NCBI RefSeq assembly: GCF_024169925.1
Contig: NZ_JALJXF010000001.1
Coordinates: 688,001 to 752,000 of the forward strand
Direction: 5' to 3'
From: Methylorubrum extorquens
GTDB lineage: Bacteria > Pseudomonadota > Alphaproteobacteria > Rhizobiales > Beijerinckiaceae
DNA length: 64,000 nt
Shown here: in pieces, positions 33,992 to 42,583 of the stretch
Layout: each line of letters begins with the position of its first letter
Numbering within the stretch: the stretch's first letter is position 1
Made by a program: the position numbers and the translations under genes
The notes under the pieces: model-generated
Databases searched by the model: none
Seen by the model: only the letters and a program-made list of their open reading frames with translations
What the model was told of the DNA's origin: nothing

Positions 33992-34733
33992 GGTCGTCAC
34001 TCCGGCATCCTTGATTTCCGGCAAAGGTCTGGTTGCGCCGAACCGGCGCCTTACCTCCGCTGCTCCGCAACCTTCAAACCCCGAGTCCCTGCCGCAAGTG
34101 CCCGCCGACGTCGATCTTCCCGAGTCAGACCGCTTCGCTTTGCCCCCCGCCGCGTCCCTGGCGGTTGTCGGCAATGCGCCGGAAACCGACGGCGTGGCGC
34201 GGGCGATCGATGCGGCGGATTGCGTGGTGCGCTTCAACAACGCGGCGGGCTTCGGTGGCCGCACCGGCTCGCGGGTCACCCATCTCGCCCTGGTGAATCG
34301 CGGCGGGCAAATGCGGGAATGGCTGGCAGACCCTCAATTTCTCGAGCGCCCGGTGGTGCGGGCGGCTCAGGCCTTCATCCTGCCCTTTCCGATGCTGCCG
34401 GCGGAGAAGAATGGCCCTAAGCCGATCTGCTGGACCCGCGAGGCCTTGGCGCTGCTGCGCCCCACGGGCCGGCCGATCCACATCCTGCCCGAAGATCTCC
34501 ACGAGCGCGCACGCCGCTTGCTGGCGCCCCGGACGGACGGGCGCCCGAACCCGAGCACCGGCTTCTTGGTGACGCTCGCGCTCCTGAACGATCGCCCTCG
34601 CGATGCCGCTCCAGCGCAGGCCTATGGCTTCGGATTCGCGGGCTGGCCCGGACATCCCTGGGCCGCCGAGCGCGCGTGGTTCGCTGAAGCCCAGGCGGCC
34701 GGGCGCCTGTGCTTGCACCCTCTCGCAAAGTGA
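33990..34733 (+). CDS. GT29 (sialyltransferase)-like protein
   Basis: About 247 residues. SLAVVGNAPETDGVARAIDA, then ADCVVRFNNAAGFGGRTGSR resemble the large sialyl motif (VVGN...VIRFN) and NPSTGFLVTLALLN resembles the small motif (PSTG). A few alphaproteobacterial proteins of this type are annotated as urease accessory or GT29-like. It would transfer a nonulosonic acid or another CMP-sugar, but no CMP-sugar synthase is in the window. Starts possible at ATG 33960 or 33990 or GTG 34098; no good ribosome site decides. A short gap separates it from the next gene. Confidence 0.7.
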   Translation: MVVTPASLISGKGLVAPNRRLTSAAPQPSNPESLPQVPADVDLPESDRFALPPAASLAVVGNAPETDGVARAIDAADCVVRFNNAAGFGGRTGSRVTHLALVNRGGQMREWLADPQFLERPVVRAAQAFILPFPMLPAEKNGPKPICWTREALALLRPTGRPIHILPEDLHERARRLLAPRTDGRPNPSTGFLVTLALLNDRPRDAAPAQAYGFGFAGWPGHPWAAERAWFAEAQAAGRLCLHPLAK

Positions 34734-34743
34734 TCCGCTCATC

Positions 34744-35388
34744 ATGTCCACGCTGATCACGGTGCTGAAGAGCGGCGGCCGCTACGACGCGATCTGGGTC
34801 GAGCGGCTGGCCCGCGGTGTGCGCCGCCACGCGCCGGCCTTCACGCGGATCCTCTGCCTCACCGATCTGCCGCTCGACGTCGAGGGCGTCGAGCGTGTGC
34901 CCTTGCGCCACGACTGGCCGGCTTGGTGGGCGAAGATGGAGGCGTTCCGCCCCGGTCTCACTCAGGGCACGACGCTGCTCTGCGACCTCGACACCGTCTT
35001 CACCGGCGCTGCCGACGCGCTGGCCGAGCCCGGCCTCGCGGCAATGGAGGACTACTTTCACAAGGGCCGCTTTTCCAGCGCTCTGCTGCGCTGGTCCGGA
35101 GACGAACTTGCCGGGCTCTACGAGCGCTTCGCGGCTGCGCCCGAGCGCTGGATGAAAGCGGGGTCCTGCGGCCCGGTCCCCAACGCCGTGCACGGCGATC
35201 AGGTCGTCATCGATCATCTGTTGCGCGAGCAGGGCGTATGTCCGCCCTTCTTCCAAGACATCGCACCGGACCTGCTCGACTTCTACGATCCCCGACGCGC
35301 CGCCCACGGCCCGATCGTGATCTTCATCGGGGAATCCAAGCCCGACACCGTTCGCGGACCGGTCCACGAGGCCTGGGCCGACGCTTGA
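34744..35388 (+). CDS. GT-A glycosyltransferase-like protein
   Basis: A 214-residue protein with a DxD motif in TTLLCDLDTVFTGAADALAE, a strand ILCLTDLPLDVEGVERVPLR before it, and AVHGDQVVIDHLLREQG near the end. This pattern is shared with small GT8- or capsule-type glycosyltransferases annotated as glycosyltransferase/capsular biosynthesis proteins. It lies ten bases after the GT29-like gene in the same direction. It is the last gene of the glycan cluster on the right. Confidence 0.7.
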   Translation: MSTLITVLKSGGRYDAIWVERLARGVRRHAPAFTRILCLTDLPLDVEGVERVPLRHDWPAWWAKMEAFRPGLTQGTTLLCDLDTVFTGAADALAEPGLAAMEDYFHKGRFSSALLRWSGDELAGLYERFAAAPERWMKAGSCGPVPNAVHGDQVVIDHLLREQGVCPPFFQDIAPDLLDFYDPRRAAHGPIVIFIGESKPDTVRGPVHEAWADA

Positions 35389-35409
35389 GGCGCAGGGAAG
35401 CGCAGCACG

Positions 35410-35540
35410 TCCCGCCCGAGGGGAAGGACGTCATGTCGTTGGCCTCAAACTCATCCAGATCCAGTGAAAGGGCAGGGGAGGCCCACGACACCGGCCGAAC
35501 GGCGGCGGCGTTGCAGAGCACCTCGATCCGCCGGCCGCGG
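35410..35540 (-). pseudogene. possible short-chain dehydrogenase scrap
   Basis: The minus frame gives RRIEVLCNAAAVRPVSWASP followed by LSLDLDEFEAND. The pattern resembles the NNAG region and following helix of short-chain dehydrogenases (VLVNNAGV...DGFE). No start, catalytic YxxxK or flanking domain is visible. If real it is a 40-residue relic at the right edge of the glycan cluster. Confidence 0.3.
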
Positions 35541-35675
35541 GGCGGCGACGGGGTGTAAATCTGCCTTTCGGTGTTCGTTAGCTGCGTCCTCGTGCGCGCA
35601 TCCTGATTTTCGGATGATCCCTTCCGCCGCGCGGGCGTTGATCGGTTCGTGTGATGCGGCGGGAGGAAGCCAGCC

Positions 35676-35915
35676 ATGACGAAGCTTTTCATCGCGCGGG
35701 TGCGCGGCGCTGGCGGTGAGCGCCCCCTCGTGACCGTCCGGGCCGCAGCCGAGGGCGAGGCGCGTCTGTTCGTTGAGGCGGCCTACCCCGAGGACGAGAT
35801 CGTCGAGATCGCCGAACCCGGCGAATGGGTGAGCGACGGCGACACGGGGACGAAGAACGGCGACGTGCGTGAACATCCGGGCACCGCGTGGCAGGCGCCG
35901 ACGAGCCGGGCGTAG
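35676..35915 (+). CDS. small hypothetical protein
   Basis: A 79-residue protein (MTKLFIARVRGAGGERPLVT, RLFVEAAYPEDEIVEIAEPG). Preceded by GGAGG (ggcgggaggaagcc) seven bases before ATG, so it is probably expressed. Acidic, no membrane segment, no known motif. Ten bases separate it from the MmcQ/YjbR gene and the two are likely one operon. Confidence 0.6.
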   Translation: MTKLFIARVRGAGGERPLVTVRAAAEGEARLFVEAAYPEDEIVEIAEPGEWVSDGDTGTKNGDVREHPGTAWQAPTSRA

Positions 35916-35924
35916 CCCGCCGTC

Positions 35925-36281
35925 ATGTCCTGCCTGCCCGAGGATGTGCGCGCCCTTGCGCTGATGCTGCCGGAGGCGGTCGAGGGCGCGCATCAGGGCC
36001 ATCCCGATTACCGGGTCGGCGGGCGGATCTTCGCCACGCTCTGGACCGATGAGGCGCGGGTGGTCATCCGGCTGACGCCCGAGGCGCAAGCGCAGTTGAT
36101 GGAGGACGAGCCGGACGCGTTCGAGCCCGTGCCGGGCGCCTGGGGCGCACGCGGCTGGACGAGCCTCGAACTCGACCTTGTCGAAGAGGAGACCTTGCGC
36201 GGCGCGCTGCTGACCGCTTGGCGGGTCGTCGCGTCGGCCGGTCTCGTTGCCCGCTATGAGGGTCTCGCCCTCGATCCTTGA
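35925..36281 (+). CDS. MmcQ/YjbR-family protein
   Basis: A 118-residue protein of the MmcQ/YjbR (DUF419) family, which has a CyaY-like/DNA-binding type fold of unknown role. Recognisable are VRALALMLPEAVEGAHQGHP at the N-terminus, YRVGGRIFATLWTDEARVVI in the core and WRVVASAGLVARYE at the end. In this family the MLPE..E..H..HPDFRV pattern is diagnostic. It follows a small hypothetical gene and converges on the ABC-F gene with seven bases between stops. Confidence 0.82.
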   Translation: MSCLPEDVRALALMLPEAVEGAHQGHPDYRVGGRIFATLWTDEARVVIRLTPEAQAQLMEDEPDAFEPVPGAWGARGWTSLELDLVEEETLRGALLTAWRVVASAGLVARYEGLALDP

Positions 36282-36288
36282 GTGCGGG

Positions 36289-37911
36289 TCAGCTTCTCAG
36301 CCCCGGCGCTTCCTGACCGGTGCTCGCCACGTATTCAGAGTAGCCCCCGCCATACTGGCGGATGCCTTCCCCGGTGACTTCGAGCACCCGGTTCGACAGG
36401 GCGGCCAGGAAGTGCCGGTCGTGGCTGACGAACAGCATCGTGCCCTCGAAGCCCGCCAGCGCGTTGATCAGCATCTCCTTGGTGGCGATGTCGAGGTGGT
36501 TGGTCGGCTCGTCGAGGACGAGGAAGTTCGGCGGGTCGTAGAGCATCTTGGCCATCACCAGCCGCGCCTTCTCGCCGCCGGACAGCACCCGGCAGGGCTT
36601 CTCCACGTCGTCGCCGGAGAAGCCGAAGCAGCCGGCGAGCGCCCGCAGCGAGCCCTGTCCGGCCTGCGGAAAGGTGCTCTCCAGATCCTCGAACACGGTC
36701 AGGTCGCCGTCGAGCAGATCCATCGCGTGCTGGGCAAAGTAGCCGAGCTTGACGCTGCCGCCGACGGCCACCGTGCCGGCATCGGGCTGCGCCGTGCCGG
36801 TGATGAGCTTCAGCAGCGTCGATTTCCCGGCGCCGTTGATGCCCATCACGCACCAGCGCTCCTTGCGCCGGATCGAGAAGTCGAGCCCCTCGTAGATGAT
36901 GCGGCTGCCGTAGCTTTTGTGCACGCCCTTGAGCATCGCGACATCGTCGCCGGAGCGCGGCGCCGGCTGGAACTCGAAGGCGACGGTCTGGCGACGGCGC
37001 GGCGGCTCCACCCGCTCGATCTTGTCGAGCTTCTTCACCCGGCTCTGGACCTGCGCGGCGTGGCTGGCGCGGGCCTTGAAGCGCTCGATGAACTTGATCT
37101 CCTTGGCGAGCATCGCCTGCTGGCGCTCGAACTGCGCCTGCTGATGCTGCTCGTTCAGCGCCCGCTGCTGCTCGTAGAAGCCGTAATCACCGGAATAGGT
37201 GGTGAGCGTGCCGCCATCGATCTCGATGACCTTGGAGACGATGCGATTCATGAACTCGCGGTCGTGCGAGGTCATCAGCAGCGCGCCGTCATAGCCCTTG
37301 AGGAAGGCTTCGAGCCAAATCAGGCTTTCGAGGTCGAGGTGGTTGCTCGGCTCGTCGAGCAGCATCACGTCGGGGCGCATCAGCAGGATGCGGGCGAGCG
37401 CGACGCGCATCTTCCAGCCGCCCGAAAGCCGGCCGACATCACCGTCCATCATCTCCTGCGAGAAGCCGAGCCCGGCCAAAACCTCGTAGGCGCGGCCTTC
37501 GAGCGCGTAACCGTCGAGCTCCTCGAAGCGGGCCTGAACCTCGCCGTAGCGCTCGATCAGCGCCTCCATCTCGTCGGCCCGGTCGGGATCGGCAAGACCG
37601 GCTTCCAGCTCCTTCAACTCAGCTGCCACAACGCTGACCGGGCCGGCGCCGTCCATCACCTCGGCGACGACGGTGCGACCGGCCATCTCGCCGACATCCT
37701 GGCTGAAATAGCCGATGGTGATGCCGCGCTCCGAGGAGACCTGCCCCTCATCGGGCTGCTCCTGGCCGGTCATCATCCGGAACAGCGTGGTCTTGCCGGC
37801 GCCGTTCGGCCCGACGAGGCCGGCCTTCTCACCCTTCTGGAGGGCGGCGGACGCCTCGATGAAGACGATCTGACGACCGTTCTGCTTGCCGATCTTGTCG
37901 AGGCGAATCAT
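36289..37911 (-). CDS. ABC-F family ATPase
   Basis: A 540-residue cytosolic ATPase with two ABC domains and no membrane part. Walker A motifs are GLVGPNGAGKTTLF and MGINGAGKSTLL; signatures are RLSGGWKMRVALARIL and VLSGGEKARLVMAKML; Walker B strands are MLLDEPSNHLDL and LVLDEPTNHLDI. The linker between them is helical and charged (AKEIKFIERFKARASHAAQV). ABC-F proteins such as YbiT and EttA act on ribosomes or translation. The start ATG at 37911 fits the family N-terminus (MIRLDKIGKQNGRQIVF). A longer open frame to 38079 is not protein-like. Confidence 0.92.
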   Translation of the reverse strand: MIRLDKIGKQNGRQIVFIEASAALQKGEKAGLVGPNGAGKTTLFRMMTGQEQPDEGQVSSERGITIGYFSQDVGEMAGRTVVAEVMDGAGPVSVVAAELKELEAGLADPDRADEMEALIERYGEVQARFEELDGYALEGRAYEVLAGLGFSQEMMDGDVGRLSGGWKMRVALARILLMRPDVMLLDEPSNHLDLESLIWLEAFLKGYDGALLMTSHDREFMNRIVSKVIEIDGGTLTTYSGDYGFYEQQRALNEQHQQAQFERQQAMLAKEIKFIERFKARASHAAQVQSRVKKLDKIERVEPPRRRQTVAFEFQPAPRSGDDVAMLKGVHKSYGSRIIYEGLDFSIRRKERWCVMGINGAGKSTLLKLITGTAQPDAGTVAVGGSVKLGYFAQHAMDLLDGDLTVFEDLESTFPQAGQGSLRALAGCFGFSGDDVEKPCRVLSGGEKARLVMAKMLYDPPNFLVLDEPTNHLDIATKEMLINALAGFEGTMLFVSHDRHFLAALSNRVLEVTGEGIRQYGGGYSEYVASTGQEAPGLRS

Positions 37912-38292
37912 GCGTCCGCGAGGCCTGGTTGATGGTCTGGGGGCGGTGTGCCGGGGAGGGAGCGCCTGCGCCTTACGCCAAGGTCGCCGCGAGCGGAAGC
38001 GGAGCGGCTTCAGGGCAGGCCCGCATCGGACGTGCGAAGCGTACTCGGTCGTCTGCGCCCGCCAGAACGGGGCAGGCAAAAACGCGAGCGAACTTCTTCG
38101 CCGTCAAGCAAATTCGGTTCGGTCGGTGGCTATCGAAACGTCAACGTCATGATAACATATGTTGTCACTGATATTCATTCAAAATCCATCTCCCAAGTTG
38201 CTTCTTATTAACTGCGCCCCATCACCATATTGTGATCCGCGGCGACAGGGGACGCGTGCGGATGCTTTTTACGGTCCCTGTGACGCGGACAG
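37912..38292. other. intergenic, promoter region of the chemoreceptor gene
   Basis: About 380 bases. The right half is A+T-rich for this genome and holds a palindrome aacatatgtt near 38155 and a 16-base inverted repeat at 38221-38236. No protein-like frame. Confidence 0.4.
38221..38236. promoter_or_regulatory. inverted repeat, candidate operator
   Basis: Sequence atcac, six-base spacer, gtgat, 57 bases before the chemoreceptor ATG. The half-sites resemble a regulator site, but no binding protein can be named. Confidence 0.3.
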
Positions 38293-39990
38293 ATGCGCTG
38301 GTTCATTAATCTCAGGCTCATCGGAAAACTCGCTATTCCGGTGGCGTTGGTTGCGCTGGTCGCGGCCGGCATCGTCGGTCTGGCGCGTGACGCGCTCGGG
38401 CAGTTGCAGCGTGGGACGCAGGAGGTGGTCGACGTGCGCGCGGCGCGGGTGATCACCGCGTTGCAGACCGCCCTCGCCATCGACGAGGCGGTGATCAGCG
38501 AAAAGAACATCATCCTTGAGACCGACGCGTCGATCCTATCGGCGCAGCGCGAGCGATTCGAGGAAGCGCGGACGCGGGCGTATGCCGAAGCAGACCACCT
38601 GATCGCCCTGGCAGATACGGACGCGCGCCGGACAATGCTGATCGCGGTCAGAGCGACGATCTCCGATTTCTTCACGACGGTAGAGCGCTCGATCGCCTTC
38701 GGCCTGAAGAAGCAGAAGGAGGTGGCAGCCAAGGTCTCTTCGGAAGAAGTGCGCCCGGTCCGGACAAAGGCGATCGAGGCGATCCGGAAGCGCATCGCGG
38801 CCAACATCAGCGATCTCGAAGATGCCAAGCGGAAAGCCGCCGACGTCGGCACATCCGCGGCCCTGGCGCTGACGGTCATCGCGGTCGCCGGGCTGCTGCT
38901 GGCCTTCGGGCTGCTCGGGGTGATCGTGATCGTCGGAGTCGTGCGCCCCATCGGCCGCCTCGTGCGCGTGCTTCAGCGTATGGCCGAAGGCGAGATCGAG
39001 ACCGAGATCGCCGAGGCACGCCGTGGCGACGAGATCGGCGCCGTCGCCCGAGCCGTCGAAGCCATCAAGGCGCTCGTCGCGCGCAAGGCGGCCGAGCAGG
39101 CGGAACTGAAGCGCGTGGCGGATGAAGCCGCCGCGATCGAGCGCCGCCGCACCATGATCGAGTTGGCCGACGGTTTCGAGCGTGCCGTCGGCGGTGTCGT
39201 CGGAATGGTATCGTCCTCCGCCACTGAGTTGCAGGCGACCGCTCAGCAGATGACCGCGACCGCGACCGAGACCGCCAACCAATCGACTACCGTCGCGGCT
39301 GCGGCGGAGGAGGCGGCCTCCAATGTCGGCACCGTGGCCGCCGCCGCGGAGGAACTCGGTGCGTCCGTCCATGAGATCGGCCGGCAGGTCGGCACGTCGG
39401 CGGAGATGGCGCATCGCGCCGTGGGTGAGGCAGACCATAGCGCCGTCCTCATCCACGACTTGAGCCAGGCCGCCGCGCGGATTGGCGATGTGGTGAACCT
39501 CATCGCCAGCATCGCCAGCCAGACCAATCTGCTCGCGCTCAACGCCACCATCGAGGCGGCGCGGGCCGGGGAGGCCGGACGCGGCTTTGCCGTCGTCGCG
39601 AGCGAGGTGAAGGAACTCGCCGCGCAGACCTCGCGGGCGACGGAGGAGATTTCCGGGCAGATCGCGCAGATCCAGGGCGCCACCGGTCAGGCGGTGACGG
39701 CGATCGGCAGCATCACCGGGCGCATCCGCGAGATCAACGCGGTGGCGGCGACCATCGCTGCGGCCGTGGAGGAGCAGGGGGCCGCGACCCAGGAGATCGT
39801 GCGCAACGTCTCCCAGGCGGCCGTGGGCGCGGGGGAAGTGACGAGCAACATTGCGGGCGTGGCGCAGGCGTCGGAGGAAACCGGAGCCGCCGCCACGCAG
39901 GTTCTGGCCTCGGCCTCGGAGCTGTCGCGGCAATCCGAGCACCTGCGGGCGGAGGTCGCGCACTTCCTCGCGACGGTGCGCGCGGCCTAA
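38293..39990 (+). CDS. methyl-accepting chemotaxis protein
   Basis: A 565-residue membrane receptor. Membrane segments lie near residues 10-30 ([20 protein letters not shown]) and 195-225 ([20 protein letters not shown]). Between them is a periplasmic helical sensor with no Cache or PAS mark. A HAMP segment follows ([20 protein letters not shown]), then the long helical hairpin ending with the signalling tip [20 protein letters not shown] and [20 protein letters not shown]. It signals to CheA through CheW. Start fits a charged N-terminus before the first helix. The ligand is unknown. Confidence 0.92.
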   Translation: MRWFINLRLIGKLAIPVALVALVAAGIVGLARDALGQLQRGTQEVVDVRAARVITALQTALAIDEAVISEKNIILETDASILSAQRERFEEARTRAYAEADHLIALADTDARRTMLIAVRATISDFFTTVERSIAFGLKKQKEVAAKVSSEEVRPVRTKAIEAIRKRIAANISDLEDAKRKAADVGTSAALALTVIAVAGLLLAFGLLGVIVIVGVVRPIGRLVRVLQRMAEGEIETEIAEARRGDEIGAVARAVEAIKALVARKAAEQAELKRVADEAAAIERRRTMIELADGFERAVGGVVGMVSSSATELQATAQQMTATATETANQSTTVAAAAEEAASNVGTVAAAAEELGASVHEIGRQVGTSAEMAHRAVGEADHSAVLIHDLSQAAARIGDVVNLIASIASQTNLLALNATIEAARAGEAGRGFAVVASEVKELAAQTSRATEEISGQIAQIQGATGQAVTAIGSITGRIREINAVAATIAAAVEEQGAATQEIVRNVSQAAVGAGEVTSNIAGVAQASEETGAAATQVLASASELSRQSEHLRAEVAHFLATVRAA

Positions 39991-40010
39991 ACCGGGCCTC
40001 GTGCGAATTG

Positions 40011-40044
40011 AAAAGGGGACGCCTCCACGGCGTCCCCCTTTTTT
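40011..40044 (+). terminator. rho-independent terminator after chemoreceptor gene
   Basis: Stem aaaaggggacgcc / ggcgtcccccttttt with loop tccac, followed by T residues, 20 bases after the stop of the receptor gene. A textbook terminator; it can also serve the leftward small membrane gene. Confidence 0.85.
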
Positions 40045-40103
40045 GGTCGAGCGGGTTTCGAATGGGGTCGCCGAAGGCCGGCAACCGCGATCGGGAGTGC
40101 GCC

Positions 40104-40322
40104 TCAGCCCGGTACCTTCTTATGGGACACGGCGGCGGCAACGTCGTCGGGCCGGACCTCGTCGCCGGTCACAGCACCGGAAAGCGCCGCGGCGTGAAGG
40201 GCCAGTACGGGCACGAAGACGAGCGCCATCATCAGCGCCACCACGAGCACCACGCTGCCGCTACCGCCGGATTTCGCCGAACGAAAGCGCGCACGGCGGG
40301 AAATGACATTGGAGTCAATCAT
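40104..40322 (-). CDS. small single-pass membrane protein
   Basis: A 72-residue protein with one strong hydrophobic helix (SVVLVVALMMALVFVPVLAL) after a basic N-terminus (RRARFRSAKSGGSG), so the N-terminus should face the cytoplasm. AAGAGGTG lies five bases before the ATG, a good ribosome-binding site. No family recognised. It is transcribed toward the chemoreceptor gene and converges on its terminator. Confidence 0.65.
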   Translation of the reverse strand: MIDSNVISRRARFRSAKSGGSGSVVLVVALMMALVFVPVLALHAAALSGAVTGDEVRPDDVAAAVSHKKVPG

Positions 40323-40648
40323 GGCTCACCTCTTGTCGGACCAGCCGCCAGGGCCGGTCGCGGGTGAGCCGGATCAGACGATCAGGCGCGGAACACGCGG
40401 GTGGCCGAAGGCGGCGTGGTCGATCGACTACTGTCGTCGGGCATTGGGGTCGGAAGTTCCTGTGGAGCCGCGCATCGCGCGCACGGCGACGATAAGCAGA
40501 CAACGCGCGCTTGCAGGATCAGTTCGATCCCGTCAAGTCCGAACGTCGTTGCGCGCTGTGAATGGCTGCCGTCGTCGCGTTTCGACATCATCAGCGATCG
40601 GTGGCGGACCCGCGCGAACGCGTGCGGTGCCGCTCGCAATGGGACACC
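40323..40648. other. intergenic, no gene seen
   Basis: About 325 bases between two divergent small genes. Frames on both strands are Arg/Pro-rich and do not look like protein. It should hold both promoters. Confidence 0.35.
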
Positions 40649-40906
40649 ATGTCGAACGATACGATCATCTGGACACAAGGCGGGATCGCCGAGGTGCCCC
40701 TGCAGCGCTTCACCGGCCGCGTCGGCGCGATCGAGGTCGCCACCGTCGAGTATGACGGGTCGAACCGCCTCTGGACGTGGTGGAGCCCGCTTGCCGAGGA
40801 CATCTGGGGCCACGCGCAGGAGCCGGACGGAGCCAAGCAGGCCGCCGAACTCTGGTTGCGCAACTGGCTCGAGAATTTCCGGCCCTTCTTCGAGGCGGGC
40901 CGCTGA
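40649..40906 (+). CDS. hypothetical protein
   Basis: An 85-residue protein from ATG at 40649 (MSNDTIIWTQGGIAEVPLQR). Trp-rich (RLWTWWSPLAEDIWGHAQEP, LWLRNWLENFRPFFEAGR). No signal or membrane helix. The amphipathic helices at the end suggest a soluble small protein; function unknown. It converges on the AlkA-like gene with only five bases between the stops. A longer start at 40562 is possible but its extra residues are not protein-like. Confidence 0.55.
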   Translation: MSNDTIIWTQGGIAEVPLQRFTGRVGAIEVATVEYDGSNRLWTWWSPLAEDIWGHAQEPDGAKQAAELWLRNWLENFRPFFEAGR

Positions 40907-40911
40907 CCGCA

Positions 40912-41526
40912 TCAGGCGGCGACCGGCGCCGCGTCCCGGCTGCGCCACATGTAGCGGGCGAGGATCGAGCGGTACGGCGCGAACTGCGCGGCCACCGCGA
41001 CCGTATCGTCATCCCCCGCGAGCCGCCGCAGGACGCCAACCGCGGCCACGTCGCCGACGGGCCAGATATCCGGGTCGAGAAAGTGGAAGATGCCGGCCAT
41101 GTCGGCGGTCCACGGCCCGACCCCGCGGATGCGGCGCAAAACCGCCGAGCGCGCGGCATGCGGTAGGGTTGCGAGTTCCGGGCCGAGCCGGCCGGCCTCC
41201 TCCGCCTCGCGGATGGCGTGGAGCGCCCGCACCTTGTTCGCCGAGACGCCGCAGCCGCGCAGCAGGGCCTCGGTGCCCGGAACGAACAGATCGCGCGGTG
41301 TGCCATCCTGTGCCGCGGCGGCCGCCTCGATCCGCGTCCAGATCGAGAGGGCGGCCTTGGTCGAGAGCTGCTGGTTGACGACCTCGACGAACAGACGCTC
41401 GGCCAGGCTGGCATGCGCGGGCGGCGCGATCTCGATCGGACCGATTGCCGCGATCGCGGCCCGCAACGGTGCCGCGACCGTGGCGGCCGTTCCAAGCATT
41501 CTTTCGTAGATATCCGCGTCGAGCAT
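40912..41526 (-). CDS. DNA-3-methyladenine glycosylase (HhH-GPD, AlkA-like)
   Basis: A 204-residue base-excision enzyme that removes alkylated purines. The helix-hairpin-helix is LRRIRGVGPWTADMAGIFHF, with the catalytic Asp in DPDIWPVGDVAAVGVLRRLA following the GVGPWTA loop. Upstream VVNQQLSTKAALSIWTRIEA matches the family pattern (QQLSxxAA). It lacks the N-terminal AlkA beta domain, so it is closer to the short bacterial Mag/AlkA2-type enzymes. The ATG at 41526 is preferred over 41664, whose added residues are Arg-rich. It is downstream of the CcdA-like gene on the same strand. Confidence 0.85.
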   Translation of the reverse strand: MLDADIYERMLGTAATVAAPLRAAIAAIGPIEIAPPAHASLAERLFVEVVNQQLSTKAALSIWTRIEAAAAAQDGTPRDLFVPGTEALLRGCGVSANKVRALHAIREAEEAGRLGPELATLPHAARSAVLRRIRGVGPWTADMAGIFHFLDPDIWPVGDVAAVGVLRRLAGDDDTVAVAAQFAPYRSILARYMWRSRDAAPVAA

Positions 41527-41633
41527 CTTCTTCCTGGGGCGACGATGACCACCGCCGGAAAACGCCCGGCACCGTCCGCCGCTCCGCTTTGTCGAATCCG
41601 CGTTTGATCCGCAGCGGCCGCGCAGTTCCTTGT

Positions 41634-42353
41634 TCAGAAGCGCGTGGTGAGCGCCGTCAGCCAATCCGGTGAGGCATCGACCAGCGTGGTTTCGAGAGCC
41701 CGATCATAGCCCGCCAAAATCAGGGCGCCGGTGACGATCAGGATCACGCCCAGCGTGAGCTTGAGCCCCTTGCCGACGTCCATCATCCGCGCGCGCCAGC
41801 GAATCAGCACCTCGCGCGACAGCATCCCGAGGGCGACAAGGGGGAGGGCGGCCCCGAGGCCGAACACCAGCATGGTGACTGCGACGCCGCCGAGGTTGCG
41901 CCCCTGGGCGGCCAGCAGGGAGGCCGCGCCGAGGGTCGGGCCGACGCAGGGACTCCACACGGCGCCGAGAAGGAGGCCGACGGCGAACTGGCCTGCCAGC
42001 CCGGCGGTCGAAACCCCACCGAACTTCCCCTCGGCCCAATTGCTCAACGGCCCGGCCGCAACGGCGAACCGATTCTGCGCCGCCGGTACGATCAGGACGA
42101 GGCCGAGCAGCACCAGCAATACCGCCCCGATGGCGCGAAACCGGTCGCCGTCGAGGCCGATCGCGAAGCCGATCGTTGCGATGAACAAGCCGATCGCGAC
42201 GAACGAGAGTGCCAGACCGGCGGCGAGCGCCACGGCCCCGAGCCGGTGCTCCGCGACCGCCGCGCCCAGCACCAGCGGAAGCAGCGGCAACACGCAGGGC
42301 GACAGCACCGAGAGGAGGCCGGCAAGGAAGGCGAAGCCGAGATGGCTGGCCAT
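41634..42353 (-). CDS. CcdA/DsbD-type membrane electron carrier
   Basis: A 239-residue six-helix inner-membrane protein. Two conserved Cys motifs are LLSVLSPCVLPLLPLVLG in the first helix and GAVWSPCVGPTLGAASLL in the fourth, the pair that carries electrons from thioredoxin to periplasmic thiol proteins in CcdA and DsbD. This family is called cytochrome c biogenesis protein transmembrane region. It supports periplasmic disulfide reduction or cytochrome c maturation. No ccm gene is beside it. It is 107 bases before the AlkA-like gene, same strand. Confidence 0.88.
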   Translation of the reverse strand: MASHLGFAFLAGLLSVLSPCVLPLLPLVLGAAVAEHRLGAVALAAGLALSFVAIGLFIATIGFAIGLDGDRFRAIGAVLLVLLGLVLIVPAAQNRFAVAAGPLSNWAEGKFGGVSTAGLAGQFAVGLLLGAVWSPCVGPTLGAASLLAAQGRNLGGVAVTMLVFGLGAALPLVALGMLSREVLIRWRARMMDVGKGLKLTLGVILIVTGALILAGYDRALETTLVDASPDWLTALTTRF

Positions 42354-42583
42354 GGGACGCCTCGAAACCCTTTTTCGGGATGCCCGCGGTTACACGCCGG
42401 TCGGATTGCTTCGGCCTGGTGGCCTCGTCTCCCGGCTTTCTCTACAGGCGAACGCCGTGCCTTGCATCGGCCGGGCGCGTTCCCTCGGTGCCGCATCCGA
42501 GGCGGCCCTCTTTCTTCGCCGCCATGCCGTTCCGAGCGCCCGCGAGCCTCTCCGGCATGCGGCCCTCTCCCATATGACGGCGG

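Noticed and set aside
36247..37932. 561-codon plus frame over the ABC-F gene
   Set aside because: Shadow frame; the ABC-F motifs are all on the minus strand.
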